Source: Adineta vaga
Lineage: Eukaryota; Rotifera
Reading direction: 5' to 3'
DNA length: 64,000 nucleotides
NCBI GenBank assembly: GCA_021613535.1
Contig: CP075496.1
Span: 14,384,001-14,448,000, forward strand
Positions 24,175-35,018 of this stretch are shown here, one piece after another (position 1 is the first letter of the stretch; the number at the start of each line of letters is the position of its first letter). A program made the position numbers and the translations under genes. The notes beneath the pieces are model-generated. The model was not told the DNA's origin and did no database searches. It saw only the letters and a program-made list of their open reading frames with translations.

Positions 24175-26038
24175 TTATCATTTTGTATATAATTAACCTT
24201 TTCTTTTCTTTTCTTTTTTTGTTTTTGTTTCCTTTCTTGTTAAATAAACAACGATTTATCAACTATTATCGAAGAATTATTTCATTTCTTTCATTGATTT
24301 AAAAACGAAAGAGAATAGATCGGTGAAACAGTGAAAATAAACAAAGATGTTCTCATAGAATTACGTAAGAGAGTGCAAAATAAAGGTCAACAGGAACTCT
24401 TTTGCCTATTTTAACCTTAAAATTGACCTTATATGACGAAAAGAAACGAAAAAAAGAGTAGAATATTCATTTTATATTTCTATATATGATAAAAATAGTG
24501 AAACATAGAAAAGTATGATGAATGTCATATAAAAATACTAATATTTTTCTTTCCGTAATATAATTCTAAGTAAATATAATTGAAGAAAAACAACTATTCG
24601 ATAATAATGATATAATCAAGCCATAGAAAAAGTTTCGTTTAAAAAAACAAATTTAAACTTTTCTTTTCTTTTTTCTTTTAATCGAAATGATAATTATCGT
24701 TCTCGAAGGTCTGTCAAAAGAACAACACTTAATGTCAATGAATTGATATATGTAGAAGTGTTGGCGTCATTCTTCAACATTGTTTAATTGAATTGAATAG
24801 AAAAGAAATCTTCTTTCTTTTTCTTTTTTTATCAACAACATCATTTCTATATGAATCAGATTTTTCTTTTATCGTGATGTTATTCAGTACAATTTCAAGA
24901 ACAATAGAACTGCAATGATGCATAAATATTAATATAAATATAATTTGATCATTGAAAGAATAAAATATTTCACCGTATGATATTCTTTTTATAGAAAATA
25001 ATGTGTTTATCGGTATATTTAGAAAAGTGTTTTAATCTTTTCATCATCTTTGTTGTTGATTTAGTTTTGTTTTCGTAGAATTCCATGGAACTGTTGATGG
25101 AGGGTAAAAGTTCTTGTTGTTTTCATTTTATTGAATTATTTTAGACCAATTCGAAGTGAACCTCGTGGAATAAGATAATTTCTATTTGTATTTTTTTTTG
25201 AAAAAAACAAAATAAATATGAATTTTGATCGCGTGATTTCAAGTTGTTAACAATTTTTTTTATGACAATCTTAAGAAGGTGAGAAATTGGTGTCATATGT
25301 GATTTCTCATTTCTAAATGAACAAACATCTGTCGAAAGCGAGAGAGACAGACAGATTCAATATGAAATTGACAATATATTCATTGTAACAAATCAATATT
25401 TATATCAGACTTTGTTTCATTGACAGAGAAGAAAAAAAACAACGACGACGGTCAATTAAGAAAAGTTGTTTATCTATCAAACTGTATGTGTGTTATATGT
25501 TCGTTAGTTTAGTATAGAAATCTAATCGATACCGACCGACATTGATCATGTATGACATGATCAGAAGAAAAAAGAAAATCATGGTGACAATATTGATTGA
25601 TCGATGTTATACTATATTGTCTTTATACACACATTCGAACAATGTAATTCGACACGCGAATATAATTCAATGTTTGTTCATTTCCTTTTTTCACACTTCG
25701 ATTTTTCTAAAGAAATGAAACAATTTCAGTATTTTATGATGAAAATCTCGTTTGAAAAAGAAGACATTGGTACAATTGCTAATCGAATGATGTCATTTGT
25801 TTTGATTTGATTTGAATATTATTATTGTTGTTGAACATATGTTTAGATTGTTCAATGTTTCTTTCGATTCAATGAATATTCAAGTGGATAATTGTTCTAG
25901 TCGATCACCATCACTATGTCATTTGATTAAATCATAAGAGATCGTTGTTGTTTCTTTTTGACGCCTATTTCAAGTTTTCATTTGAGATTTGAAAGTTTAT
26001 TTTTTATTTAAAAAGAAAAGAAAGAAAAAGAACGCGAA
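24175..26038. other. Intergenic, about 1.9 kb
   Basis: 3' flank of CLOCK and beyond. AT-rich with T/C runs; I see no splice-consistent coding exons, RNA genes or sizeable repeats. Confidence 0.4.
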
Positions 26039-26287
26039 TTACAAAAACCAAATTTGAAATGATGAATGTCTTTGTTTTCGAATATTTTTATAGAAAAGTC
26101 GATGATAATCAATTTGATGAATTTGTTTTTTCTTTTTTTTCTTCTTTCTTAAACGTTGATTTAAAGGAAGTTTTTGAGATAATTTCGGTGTTGATGTTCG
26201 TGGTTGACAAGTTGAATCTTCTTTTCGTATAGGAGTACTTGCACGATCCATTGGACGATGTATCCACATATCATTGAGATATTCCAT
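26039..26287 (-). CDS. Small basic hypothetical protein
   Basis: Single-exon frame of 82 aa with neighbour-like codon use (CAA, CGT, TCA, CCA). It starts MEYLNDMWIHRPMDRASTP, continues with a Ser/Thr/Pro part and then a run of lysines (KKKKKKK) and a basic tail. No signal peptide or membrane segment. It could be a nuclear or nucleic-acid-binding small protein, but that is only a composition-based guess. Nothing upstream looks like an earlier exon. Confidence 0.35.
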   Translation of the reverse strand: MEYLNDMWIHRPMDRASTPIRKEDSTCQPRTSTPKLSQKLPLNQRLRKKKKKKKQIHQIDYHRLFYKNIRKQRHSSFQIWFL

Positions 26288-27654
26288 CAGTTGAACAATT
26301 TAATCAAATGAAGAATAAGATGAACGATTTTATTTCTTTTCTTTTCTGTTTTTTTTTCGTTCAGAAAATGTTTGTATTGGAGAAAAAGAAATGAACCAAT
26401 GAAAAGACGAAATATTTTTCTTATCTCTCCACATAGCAATGACATTCTCATGTGTCATTTCATTTCTCACATTAACTTCTTTTCTTTTTCGTTTTGTTAG
26501 AAGAAAGACAAATCAACATAATTACATTCTCGTGCTCATCAGAGATAAAAAAATATAAAATATTTTTATGAACAATTATCTCAACGATTTGCAAATTATA
26601 TTCTCAATTTTTTCGTATTTTAAATATCAAATTCAAATCATTAGATAAAATGACATCAATTAGTCATTATTCAGATTTAGAATAATGATAGAACTCTACG
26701 AAACTTAACAAAGTAAATCTATACTGTGTCAATGATTCGTTTTGAAAGATTATTTAATTGAAAATGACGTATCGATCATTTAAATTCTTCTTAGTGTGAA
26801 ATTGTTTCAATTAGATTCTGATTAAAAGATAGAGATACTAATTTTAAGAAATCATCTTGCTAATGATCGATATGAGTTACGTCAAATCAATGTAATTAAA
26901 ACTGCAGGTTAAAATTCAACTGTTTCATGACAATTAAAATAATGTGTAAAAGAGGGTGTGGTAACATAAGGTATATCGATTCATTTTTTATGTTCAAATG
27001 ACCAACAACAAAACAGAGACGGAAAATATTCTCAAGTGGCTAATCTTCTCGACAATTCTTTGATCAATACGGTTAACGTTCAACCATTGACAATTAATGA
27101 GCTCTAAACACACACACTATTTAATTCACCTTTTGTTTGCACACTATGATGGTGATGATGATGATGATCATCAAAAAGACTAACCTAATCATCCATAGAC
27201 AGAAAAAGAGAAAGATCAATGAATAAATGAATTCGACTTGTTTTTGTTGTTTTTCATTGTAGAAAATGTTTTTGAGTAAGATTTATTTTTAAAAAGAAAA
27301 ATGCTTTAGGCGTGAAATGATTTCCATTAGGAAGAACGAAAACATGTTTTAATTGTATCTGTTTATTTATCATTCGACACGTTCGGAATTTCCGTTTGTT
27401 GTTACTTTTGTTTTTTATTGACATAAATAGTTCATCGATCAAGCGAAATTTCAATATTAACTTTTCTATCATCACATTTGCTATTCGAAGAAAAAAACAA
27501 AGACTTTTGATATTTACTAAAGATTAGTCATCACTGAACTTTTCTCTTCTTCTTCTTCTTCTTCTTACTCGACAAAGATTAGTTATTCAACATATCATCG
27601 TTCTTTCTTTTACACCATTACTTTTATTCTTTTCAAAAAGATATTTTCTGAAAT
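26288..27654. other. Intergenic
   Basis: No gene recognised. It contains small simple repeats (GATGGTGATGATGATGATGA near 27147) and a CTT/TTC run near 27542. Confidence 0.4.
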
Positions 27655-29590
27655 ATGTCATTCAATCTTGATTGTTTGAATAATTTAAATGAAATTCCAT
27701 TAAATACGACCAAATCAAAAGAATTAATTTATCCAAATTTCGAATTATCCAATGAAAATCTTTTATCAAAATTTTCTTCATTATTAATTGAAAATACATT
27801 TTCATCGAATGATTTACAAAATTTATTAAAAACTTGGGAAATAAAATCATCAAAATATATTTTATCATTAATAACTTATTTAATTATTAATCATTTAATA
27901 TTAATTATATTTTCGATTGTATTTTATATTTTAACGTATTTTTATTTAAAAAAATCGAAATCTTTATGGAAATTAATATTAATTTCTTTATTTTTCTTTC
28001 TAATTTTACTTCAAATGATTTTTCTTATTGAAAATATTTCTCAAACAAAATTTTATTTAAATAAATCAATGGATGAAATCTCATTTCAATTAACGAAAAA
28101 ACATTTTCTTAATGATTTATTAAAACAATTTCAAGAATTTACATCAAAATGTAAAATATATTTTCTTTTTTAATCTTTTTCTTAAATCATTTTCTTTTAG
28201 CAACATCAATAATTATTCATAATTCAAAATCTTTAATAAGAAATTCATTTAGTGATTATTATTCATTGAAAGAATTAAATAATTTATTAAAAATTATTAA
28301 TGAAAATTATAAATCATTAAAATTAATTTTATTCAAAAATGAAATTTTCAAAAAATTTCTTAATGATTTTGGAAAACTATTTGATTCAAATAATGATTTA
28401 TGTTATTTAATTGATAAACAAAATGAAAATGAAATAAAAAAACATTTTTTAAAAATCATTTCATTAATTGATGAAGAAATTCGTTTTTTTATTCAAATAT
28501 TTAATGAACAAATTTTAAATCGAATTTATCTCAAATCAAATCTTTCAAATCAAATTCGATATTTCATTTCATTTATTTCAATTTTATCATTTATTATTAT
28601 TCCATTGATTCTATTTTTTCCTCTTCTATTTATTCTTTTACTTATAAAACAATATTTTTCTCGTCAATCAATTCAACTTCAACAACGTTATCCAAGAAAT
28701 CATCATCGATCATCACGAAAACGAACTAGAAATAAATCATCATCTCGTTATGTTCTTTGTTCAATACGAATATCGTTTGGTATTCTTATTATTCTATGCA
28801 TTATTCTTTTATTAATAAGTACGATTGTTTATGGTTTGAATATGTTTCTACAAAGTTCTTGTCATTTAATTCATCATAATCAACCATTTATAATTTCATA
28901 TATAACAGGTAATGAAAAAGAAATATTTGAGAAAAAAGAATTTGTTTTTTTTTTAGAAAATTTTCTTAAATCAATTGATGAATTTAATGTGAATATAACA
29001 TTAATTAATTTAATAAATGATTGTAAAAATCAAAAACATTTTAGTAAAAATTATTTTAAGAAATTTTCAAAAAAATTAAATAAAGAATTTCTTCCAATGA
29101 TAAAAAATATTAATGAAAAAATTTATAATGAATTTGAAAAATCGAATCGAATGAAAAGATTTTCATCAAAAATTCAATTAATCAATGAATTTATTGATGT
29201 TATTCCTTCGAAAACAATTCAAAATCATTTAAATCTTATTCAAAAAACTTTTCAACAAATTGATTTTTTATTTACTAAAGTTCTTCAACAAAATTCACAA
29301 TTATCAAATCATTTTATCAATAAAACATTCAATCAAGTAATTTAATTTGTTCATTTTGTGTTTCAATTTTTTTATTTTAAATTTAGTTTGAATTATTTTT
29401 TGAAAATATTATTCAATCAAGTTTTGATTCATGTCCATTACCAATATCTGATATAATTAAATTAGATCAATTAATTTGTCATAGAACACTTAATCAAATC
29501 AATGGTTTATGGTTAAAAATCATCTTTTTTATTTTTTCAACTGTATTTTTTCTTTGTATTTTTGGTTTATATATCTTTAAAAAAGTTTAG
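27655..29590 (+). CDS. Prominin-like five-transmembrane protein
   Basis: Three exons (27655-28150, 28201-29336, 29387-29590) give 611 aa. Hydrophobic segments at about residues 67-98 and 104-125, then about 280-315 and 375-405, and finally 580-605, create the prominin arrangement: two TM pairs joined by short cytosolic loops, two large outer loops and a last TM with a very short tail (KKV). The second short loop is basic (RNHHRSSRKRTRNKSSSR). Prominins are normally about 800-860 aa, so both outer loops are short. Composition is extremely Ile/Phe/Asn/Lys-rich. Topology rather than sequence drives the call. In animals prominins sit in membrane protrusions, microvilli and photoreceptor discs. 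An unrelated five-TM family is the main alternative. Confidence 0.6.
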
Positions 29591-30588
29591 TAAAATAATT
29601 TTTGTTAATGTCATCAAATTGACCAAGATCGAAGAGAAATTGGATGAGAAATTCCTTCAACAACAAATATTTCGTTTTTTATTTATTTCTATAACAACGA
29701 AAATTAATCGAGAAGACTAATCGTATGAAAACATGTTCGAAATGTATTAAGAAACCGATGAATACCATCAAATGAAGTTATTTTTGAGTGCATTCGAATA
29801 AGAAAAATATTTTCTGATTAGTTTTGATATAAATAAAATGTAATCGAAGATAGAAATCAGTATTTTGCTTATCTATTCAATAGTATAAAGAAAAGTAATC
29901 AATCAGATTATATTTCATTGTATTCGCTGATTTTTATCTTCAAATATATCTCTTCATATTATTCATAATGATTTAAAACGAAAAAAAAACAAAAATATTT
30001 TTCTTCTATTTTATGAGTATATGTATATATTATCAGGGATTTTCGAGATAAACTATTTAGTTTTCATTTTATAATCATCAATCTTATTTAATTTCAAAAT
30101 AGATAAACATTTTTAATTTTGATTAAAAATTTAGAGTATAAACGCAATCCATGTGCATATTGTGGTGACAAGGAGATTGGTTGTCGCCTATGTTATATAC
30201 AGTGTACTCCCGCAACTAATAAATATTCGGCTGCAAATTCGTTTTGTCCTTAATACGTTTTTAAAATTTTCTGCAAGAAGATTAATCGACAAAAATGACC
30301 TTTATTTTATTATTTAACTGTAGATCTTTTCTTTTTTCTAAATTTTTTATACAACAATTCTAACAAATTTATCTTCGTCTAATAAAACAAATTCAATTAT
30401 TCGAAATTCTTCATGTCATTATCTTTAATTCAAAATAAATCTCTGAAAAACATTCAAATAAAAAAAGAAATTTTGATTTCATTATTTTCGAAGTGAAAAA
30501 CATATTGAAGAACGAAAAATATCATATAGTTATTTTTCTTTTCTAATACGTCGTTGATAGATAATTAATCCTTGATCGATTTACGACG
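29591..30588. other. Intergenic upstream of the bacterial-type gene
   Basis: No coding exons seen. The segment 30125-30250 is slightly less AT-rich (AACGCAATCCATGTGCATAT) but matches nothing I know. Confidence 0.4.
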
Positions 30589-30675
30589 ATGAAAGTAAGT
30601 GCAAATTTTTCATTTAAGCAAAATGTCTTCCGAGAAAAACAAAAGAAATTTCTTAAAATTGAATAAAAGTTCAAC

Positions 30676-32043
30676 ATGTCAATTCAATCGATCAATATTG
30701 ATAATTACAATTATGATCAATTGGATATTAATTATAGAAAGTGCAACATTCCAAATCTAGATGATTTCCAATTACGACCTGCAACAAATCAAGCTGAATT
30801 ATTAGATCGAGTTGAAAAACTTGATAAAATTTTACCAAAACTTGGTGTGAAGAATATTCTTGAACAAGCTAATCGTCAAGGTACAAAAAGTACAATACTA
30901 CAAACATGTAATCCAAATGCAACATTGAAAAGAAATTTAACAAATCCAAGTTATTGTTTTAATCCATCGGATAGTGGAACAATTAATGGAAATGTTGAAT
31001 GGATGCCACAAGGTGTAACAACAGTAGCTGATGCTCGAACAAGTCAAATATGGAATACAAAACAACCAATATTAATAACATGGTATGATAAAAAACCATC
31101 GAAACTAACAAATACTGATGCTGATAAAATTAAAGGTGCTCGTATTACATTTTTTGATCCTGAAACATCAAAATATCAACATGTTTTATTAGTTTATCCA
31201 TATATAAATAATAATGATAATATAACATATATGAGTTTACGTACAACACAAAAAGATGGTTATGATTCATTACATGCCGGTGGAATTGTTTGGTATGATA
31301 ATTATTTATATGTTGCTGATACAGCACGTGGATTTCGTGTTTTTGATATGAGATTTATTTTTGATTTGAATAAAGCAACAAATGGTGATACAAATGATAA
31401 AAATTTAATCGGATTTCAAAATGGAAAATATTTTGGACATGGTTATCGTTATATAATGCCACAAATTGGTGCATGGTCAAGTATTATTCCTCGAGATTCA
31501 AATAAAACATGTACAATCAATGCAGGATCTGCAACATTTTCTTTTGTTGCTCTTGATCGTACTGGTTCTGATCATTTAATTTCAGGAGAATTTTGTGGAG
31601 ATAAAATTGCTGGAGGTAATATTGATAAATCAGGTCGTGTAGCACGTTGGCCTCTTGATCAAACAACTGGTCAACCAAAACTTATTGATGGTATTTGGAA
31701 AGCTAATGCCGCTTATCGTTTACCAATATCAAATATACAAGGTGCTGTTTCATTTGAAAATAAATTCTATTTAAGTCGAAGTCAAGGAGCAAAAAATGGT
31801 TTCCTCTATAGAACAAAATCAATGAATTCATCTACAGGAATTTTAGAAATTGAAAGTACTCATTATGCTGCTGTTGGTCCAGAAGATTTATCACATTGGC
31901 CAAAACTTGATGGAAATTCAGGTGATCTTTGGACTGTTAGTGAACATGCTGGAAAACGTTTATTATATTCATGTAATATTAATAAACTTAACAATCGTGA
32001 AGAAATTGGAAATATTTGTGGAGAAAAACTTGATCTGGTCTAA
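30676..32043 (+). CDS. Bacterial-type secreted-protein homologue, probably horizontally acquired
   Basis: Intronless 455-aa ORF. Sequences such as GVTTVADARTSQIW, ARITFFDPETSKYQHVLLVY, HAGGIVWYDNYLYVADTARG, FRVFDMRFIFDL and GYRYIMPQIGAWSS resemble conserved secreted proteins of actinomycetes (Streptomyces-type) that look like beta-propeller enzymes; that match is from memory and the reaction is unknown. No signal peptide starts at this Met. A possible tiny 5' exon (ATGAAA at 30589-30594, donor GTAAGT at 30595, acceptor ending 30669) would join in frame as ATG AAA TTC AAC ATG, adding only four residues. An uninterrupted 1.37-kb frame is unusual here. Base composition and codon use match host genes, so any transfer is old. 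It converges on the PEPC-like gene 206 bp downstream. Confidence 0.75.
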   Translation: MSIQSINIDNYNYDQLDINYRKCNIPNLDDFQLRPATNQAELLDRVEKLDKILPKLGVKNILEQANRQGTKSTILQTCNPNATLKRNLTNPSYCFNPSDSGTINGNVEWMPQGVTTVADARTSQIWNTKQPILITWYDKKPSKLTNTDADKIKGARITFFDPETSKYQHVLLVYPYINNNDNITYMSLRTTQKDGYDSLHAGGIVWYDNYLYVADTARGFRVFDMRFIFDLNKATNGDTNDKNLIGFQNGKYFGHGYRYIMPQIGAWSSIIPRDSNKTCTINAGSATFSFVALDRTGSDHLISGEFCGDKIAGGNIDKSGRVARWPLDQTTGQPKLIDGIWKANAAYRLPISNIQGAVSFENKFYLSRSQGAKNGFLYRTKSMNSSTGILEIESTHYAAVGPEDLSHWPKLDGNSGDLWTVSEHAGKRLLYSCNINKLNNREEIGNICGEKLDLV

Positions 32044-32249
32044 TTGATTCGATTCGATTAAATAAAATGAAATATTGATGAAAAGATATTTTTTATTTTT
32101 TCTACAAAAAAACGAAAATCACGAAATATAAAACTAAATCTTTTCTGTATCACAATCTAAACTAATACTGGAATAGATAAATCTATAAGGTCGTTTGGTA
32201 AACAAATATCTATTTGTTCTGTTTGTAATCATCTGTATTGATAAGATTT
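32044..32249. other. Convergent intergenic spacer
   Basis: 206 bp between two convergent intronless genes. It holds candidate AATAAA (about 32060, + strand) for the upstream gene; nothing else stands out. Confidence 0.4.
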
Positions 32250-35018
32250 TTAATTTATTTTTTTTCTTGTAAGTTCAATATTTAATCCTCCTTCTGGTGC
32301 ATTAACAACATCAGCAGCTGCATAACAAGATTGTAATGTCGCTGTTTCTCTATCACCTAAGACATGATCTAAATTATGATTCATAAAATTGGTCATATCA
32401 GCTTCAGCAAATCTTCCAAATTCATCTGATTCTTCTCGAATTGTTAATTGTTGAGCTAAATTTGAAAAACTAATTTTTAATGGTGTACCTAAACTAAAAT
32501 CATCTGTTGGTTCTTGATCTAAAATACATTTTTGAACTAATTTAGCTACATCATAAGCATAAAATTCTAGCCAAGCTAATGTTGATTGATTAGAATTTGT
32601 TGCATCTCGTTTTGGATTAAATTGATCAGCTAATTTTCTTAATTCATCTTTATTTGGACGTGTTTCACCAATCATTGTTTGCCATGCAAGATCAAAATCA
32701 GTCATATGTAAAGATAAAGCTGTATTACGCATAAAATCTCTTGCAGATTTTCCACAAAGATACATTGCATGAAGTTCATCATATTTAATACTTTTTAAAC
32801 CTTCATAAACACTTAAATAAGTTAAAAAATGTGTTCCACTATGTGCTGAAATACGTTCAACAGTAATCGCACGATTATTTAATAATTTTGGTTTATCACC
32901 ACGAATACTTCGAACTGTTATTTTATCTGAATTTGATCCTCCACCACCACGTTTTGATGGACGAGAACTTAAATTTCCCAAAATAACCGAAACCCAAGGT
33001 GCATTTGCAAATAATTGATTAAAACTATTATTTCCTGATTCAGTATCATTATCATCATCAAGATCACCCATAAAATTAAAATAAGTTTCTCTCATAACTT
33101 GACAAGCTTTATGAAAATTTCCAATATGATAATCTTGATCATAACCTTCAGGTGCATGACGTGGTGGAACATAATGTGTTCCATCTGCTTTTAATTCTGT
33201 TTGAACACGTGCATGAAGATTTTGTGCAACTAATGATTCTAATGTATGTAAACAAATCGATGTTGGAGAGAAAAGTATTTGCATTTGATGACCTTGAAGT
33301 GTTAATAATGATGGACCAAGAGTTTTAGCATGAAAATATCTTGCAACACGTCCATTATTATGTGGAACTTCAGTAACACGTCCACCACCACGTTGTAAAG
33401 CTGCACCACCACCACTAAAACCATTAATTGTTAAAGTTTTTAATTCAGGATATTTCGCACGAAATTGATCAACCATTGCATAAACTTTTCCTAACGCTTC
33501 TTCTTGTGATGATTCAGCACCACGACCATTTCTTCTTACTGTATCACTTTTAGCAATCATTGGAATTAATTTTCCTCGAAAAGCTAAATGTTTTCGATAA
33601 ATTGGATCATCAACTAATTCAGAAATAAGATCAGGTAATTCTTGTAAATCTTTAACTGATTCACTTAATGTAACAATATCAAGAACAGTTTCTTTTTCAG
33701 CCACACAATTTCCACTTGCTTTCAATAGAAGAAAAACAGCTAAAACATTAACAATTGATTTTGTTTCAGCAATAATTAATTTATTAAATATATCCAAATC
33801 ATTTGGTATTAATTTTAATCGACCAAATATTCTTCCAGCTGTTTTACTCGATTTTGTTAATTCATCTTGATTTGTTAATTTTAATTTTTCAATTATTTGT
33901 TCATCATTTAACCATTGATTTATTAAATTTTTCTGTTCTTTTAATGATAAAGATAAGAAATCATCGTGTAAATGATTGATTTTTAAAAGATGTGTTAATG
34001 TATCCATAATATCAATAGCATTATGTCGAATATCAATCTGTGCGTAATAAAAACCAAATGTTCGAATTTTATAAATTAAATCTTCAGTATTTGGAAGAGA
34101 TTTGAGATCATCAATAAATTCTTCGGGTGTTTTATAAGAATTTGAATTGAATTTTTGTTCAATCGAATTGTTTTCCTCTGATGAAATTTGTTTTAAATCA
34201 ATTAAATATAATTCTTTAATTCTTTGTTTTAATTGTTGAATAGCTTTTTCTAAAGCTTTAATATCAGCATTTTCATTTCCATCACCATCACCAGCTGACC
34301 AAATTGATGCTTGAATTTTTGGTATATTAACATCAATAACTTTTTTATATTCTGGAAAATCTTCTAAAGTTTCAATTAATTGTTTTCTTAATTTTGGTGT
34401 TGTATGATAAATCATATCAAGAATTGCTAATGTTTCATTAACTTCTTCTTCAATTGTTTTCTTTTTTCCAGCTAAAGGTATATTTTGAATAACTTTTAAT
34501 TGCTCGGAATAATCGATATTATCATCTAATAATTTATCAAAAACAATACCACCTTGAATTGTATATTCCATTGATGTTGGATTTGTTGGATGCATTGTTA
34601 AACTAAATATTGCAAATGCATTTTCATTGAAAAATTTTGCAACTATTTCTGGTTCAACATTTTCTTCTTTCATTCGTGTAAAAACATAATCAAATCGATC
34701 AGCTGTTGCTGTACTATTTGGATTTTCAATTTTTTCATTATAAATTTTTGCATTAACAAATTTTCGAACACGACGTTCTAAATCCATTATTTTAGCATAA
34801 TATTCAATTAATTTTTCACGTTCAACACTTCCAAATGATAATTCATCTAAGATTTTTTGATAAACATCAATTCGTTTTTCACGATTGGAATTCGTTGAAA
34901 TATGAAAGATTTTTCGTAAATAACCAGCAATTTTGTTATTATCTTTCGCGATTTGACTAATAAATCGATTTCGAACGGTTTTTTGATCATCGGATAATTC
35001 TAAAATTTCGTCTTCCAT
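32250..35018 (-). CDS. Divergent phosphoenolpyruvate carboxylase-family protein, bacterial type, intronless
   Basis: A single 922-aa exon with the length and layout of bacterial PEPC (about 880-970 aa). Recognisable blocks: LTMHPTNP at about 140-147 (family LTAHPTE, catalytic His kept as H143), WSAGDGDGNEN at about 240-250 (family WxGGDRDGNP), FGFYYAQIDIRHNA (FGL..LDIRQ), VLAVFLLLKASG and RGGGRVTEV, and RPSKRGGG near the C-terminus. Several catalytic loops are altered: SDTVRRNGR replaces SDSxKD, GFSGGGAALQRGGG replaces the HGRGG..GRGG loop, and the FAWTQ region is not seen. Animals normally lack PEPC, which makes oxaloacetate from PEP and bicarbonate. The long intronless frame beside another bacterial-type gene suggests horizontal acquisition. 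The protein may act on another substrate or be catalytically reduced. Confidence 0.85.
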   Translation of the reverse strand: MEDEILELSDDQKTVRNRFISQIAKDNNKIAGYLRKIFHISTNSNREKRIDVYQKILDELSFGSVEREKLIEYYAKIMDLERRVRKFVNAKIYNEKIENPNSTATADRFDYVFTRMKEENVEPEIVAKFFNENAFAIFSLTMHPTNPTSMEYTIQGGIVFDKLLDDNIDYSEQLKVIQNIPLAGKKKTIEEEVNETLAILDMIYHTTPKLRKQLIETLEDFPEYKKVIDVNIPKIQASIWSAGDGDGNENADIKALEKAIQQLKQRIKELYLIDLKQISSEENNSIEQKFNSNSYKTPEEFIDDLKSLPNTEDLIYKIRTFGFYYAQIDIRHNAIDIMDTLTHLLKINHLHDDFLSLSLKEQKNLINQWLNDEQIIEKLKLTNQDELTKSSKTAGRIFGRLKLIPNDLDIFNKLIIAETKSIVNVLAVFLLLKASGNCVAEKETVLDIVTLSESVKDLQELPDLISELVDDPIYRKHLAFRGKLIPMIAKSDTVRRNGRGAESSQEEALGKVYAMVDQFRAKYPELKTLTINGFSGGGAALQRGGGRVTEVPHNNGRVARYFHAKTLGPSLLTLQGHQMQILFSPTSICLHTLESLVAQNLHARVQTELKADGTHYVPPRHAPEGYDQDYHIGNFHKACQVMRETYFNFMGDLDDDNDTESGNNSFNQLFANAPWVSVILGNLSSRPSKRGGGGSNSDKITVRSIRGDKPKLLNNRAITVERISAHSGTHFLTYLSVYEGLKSIKYDELHAMYLCGKSARDFMRNTALSLHMTDFDLAWQTMIGETRPNKDELRKLADQFNPKRDATNSNQSTLAWLEFYAYDVAKLVQKCILDQEPTDDFSLGTPLKISFSNLAQQLTIREESDEFGRFAEADMTNFMNHNLDHVLGDRETATLQSCYAAADVVNAPEGGLNIELTRKKIN

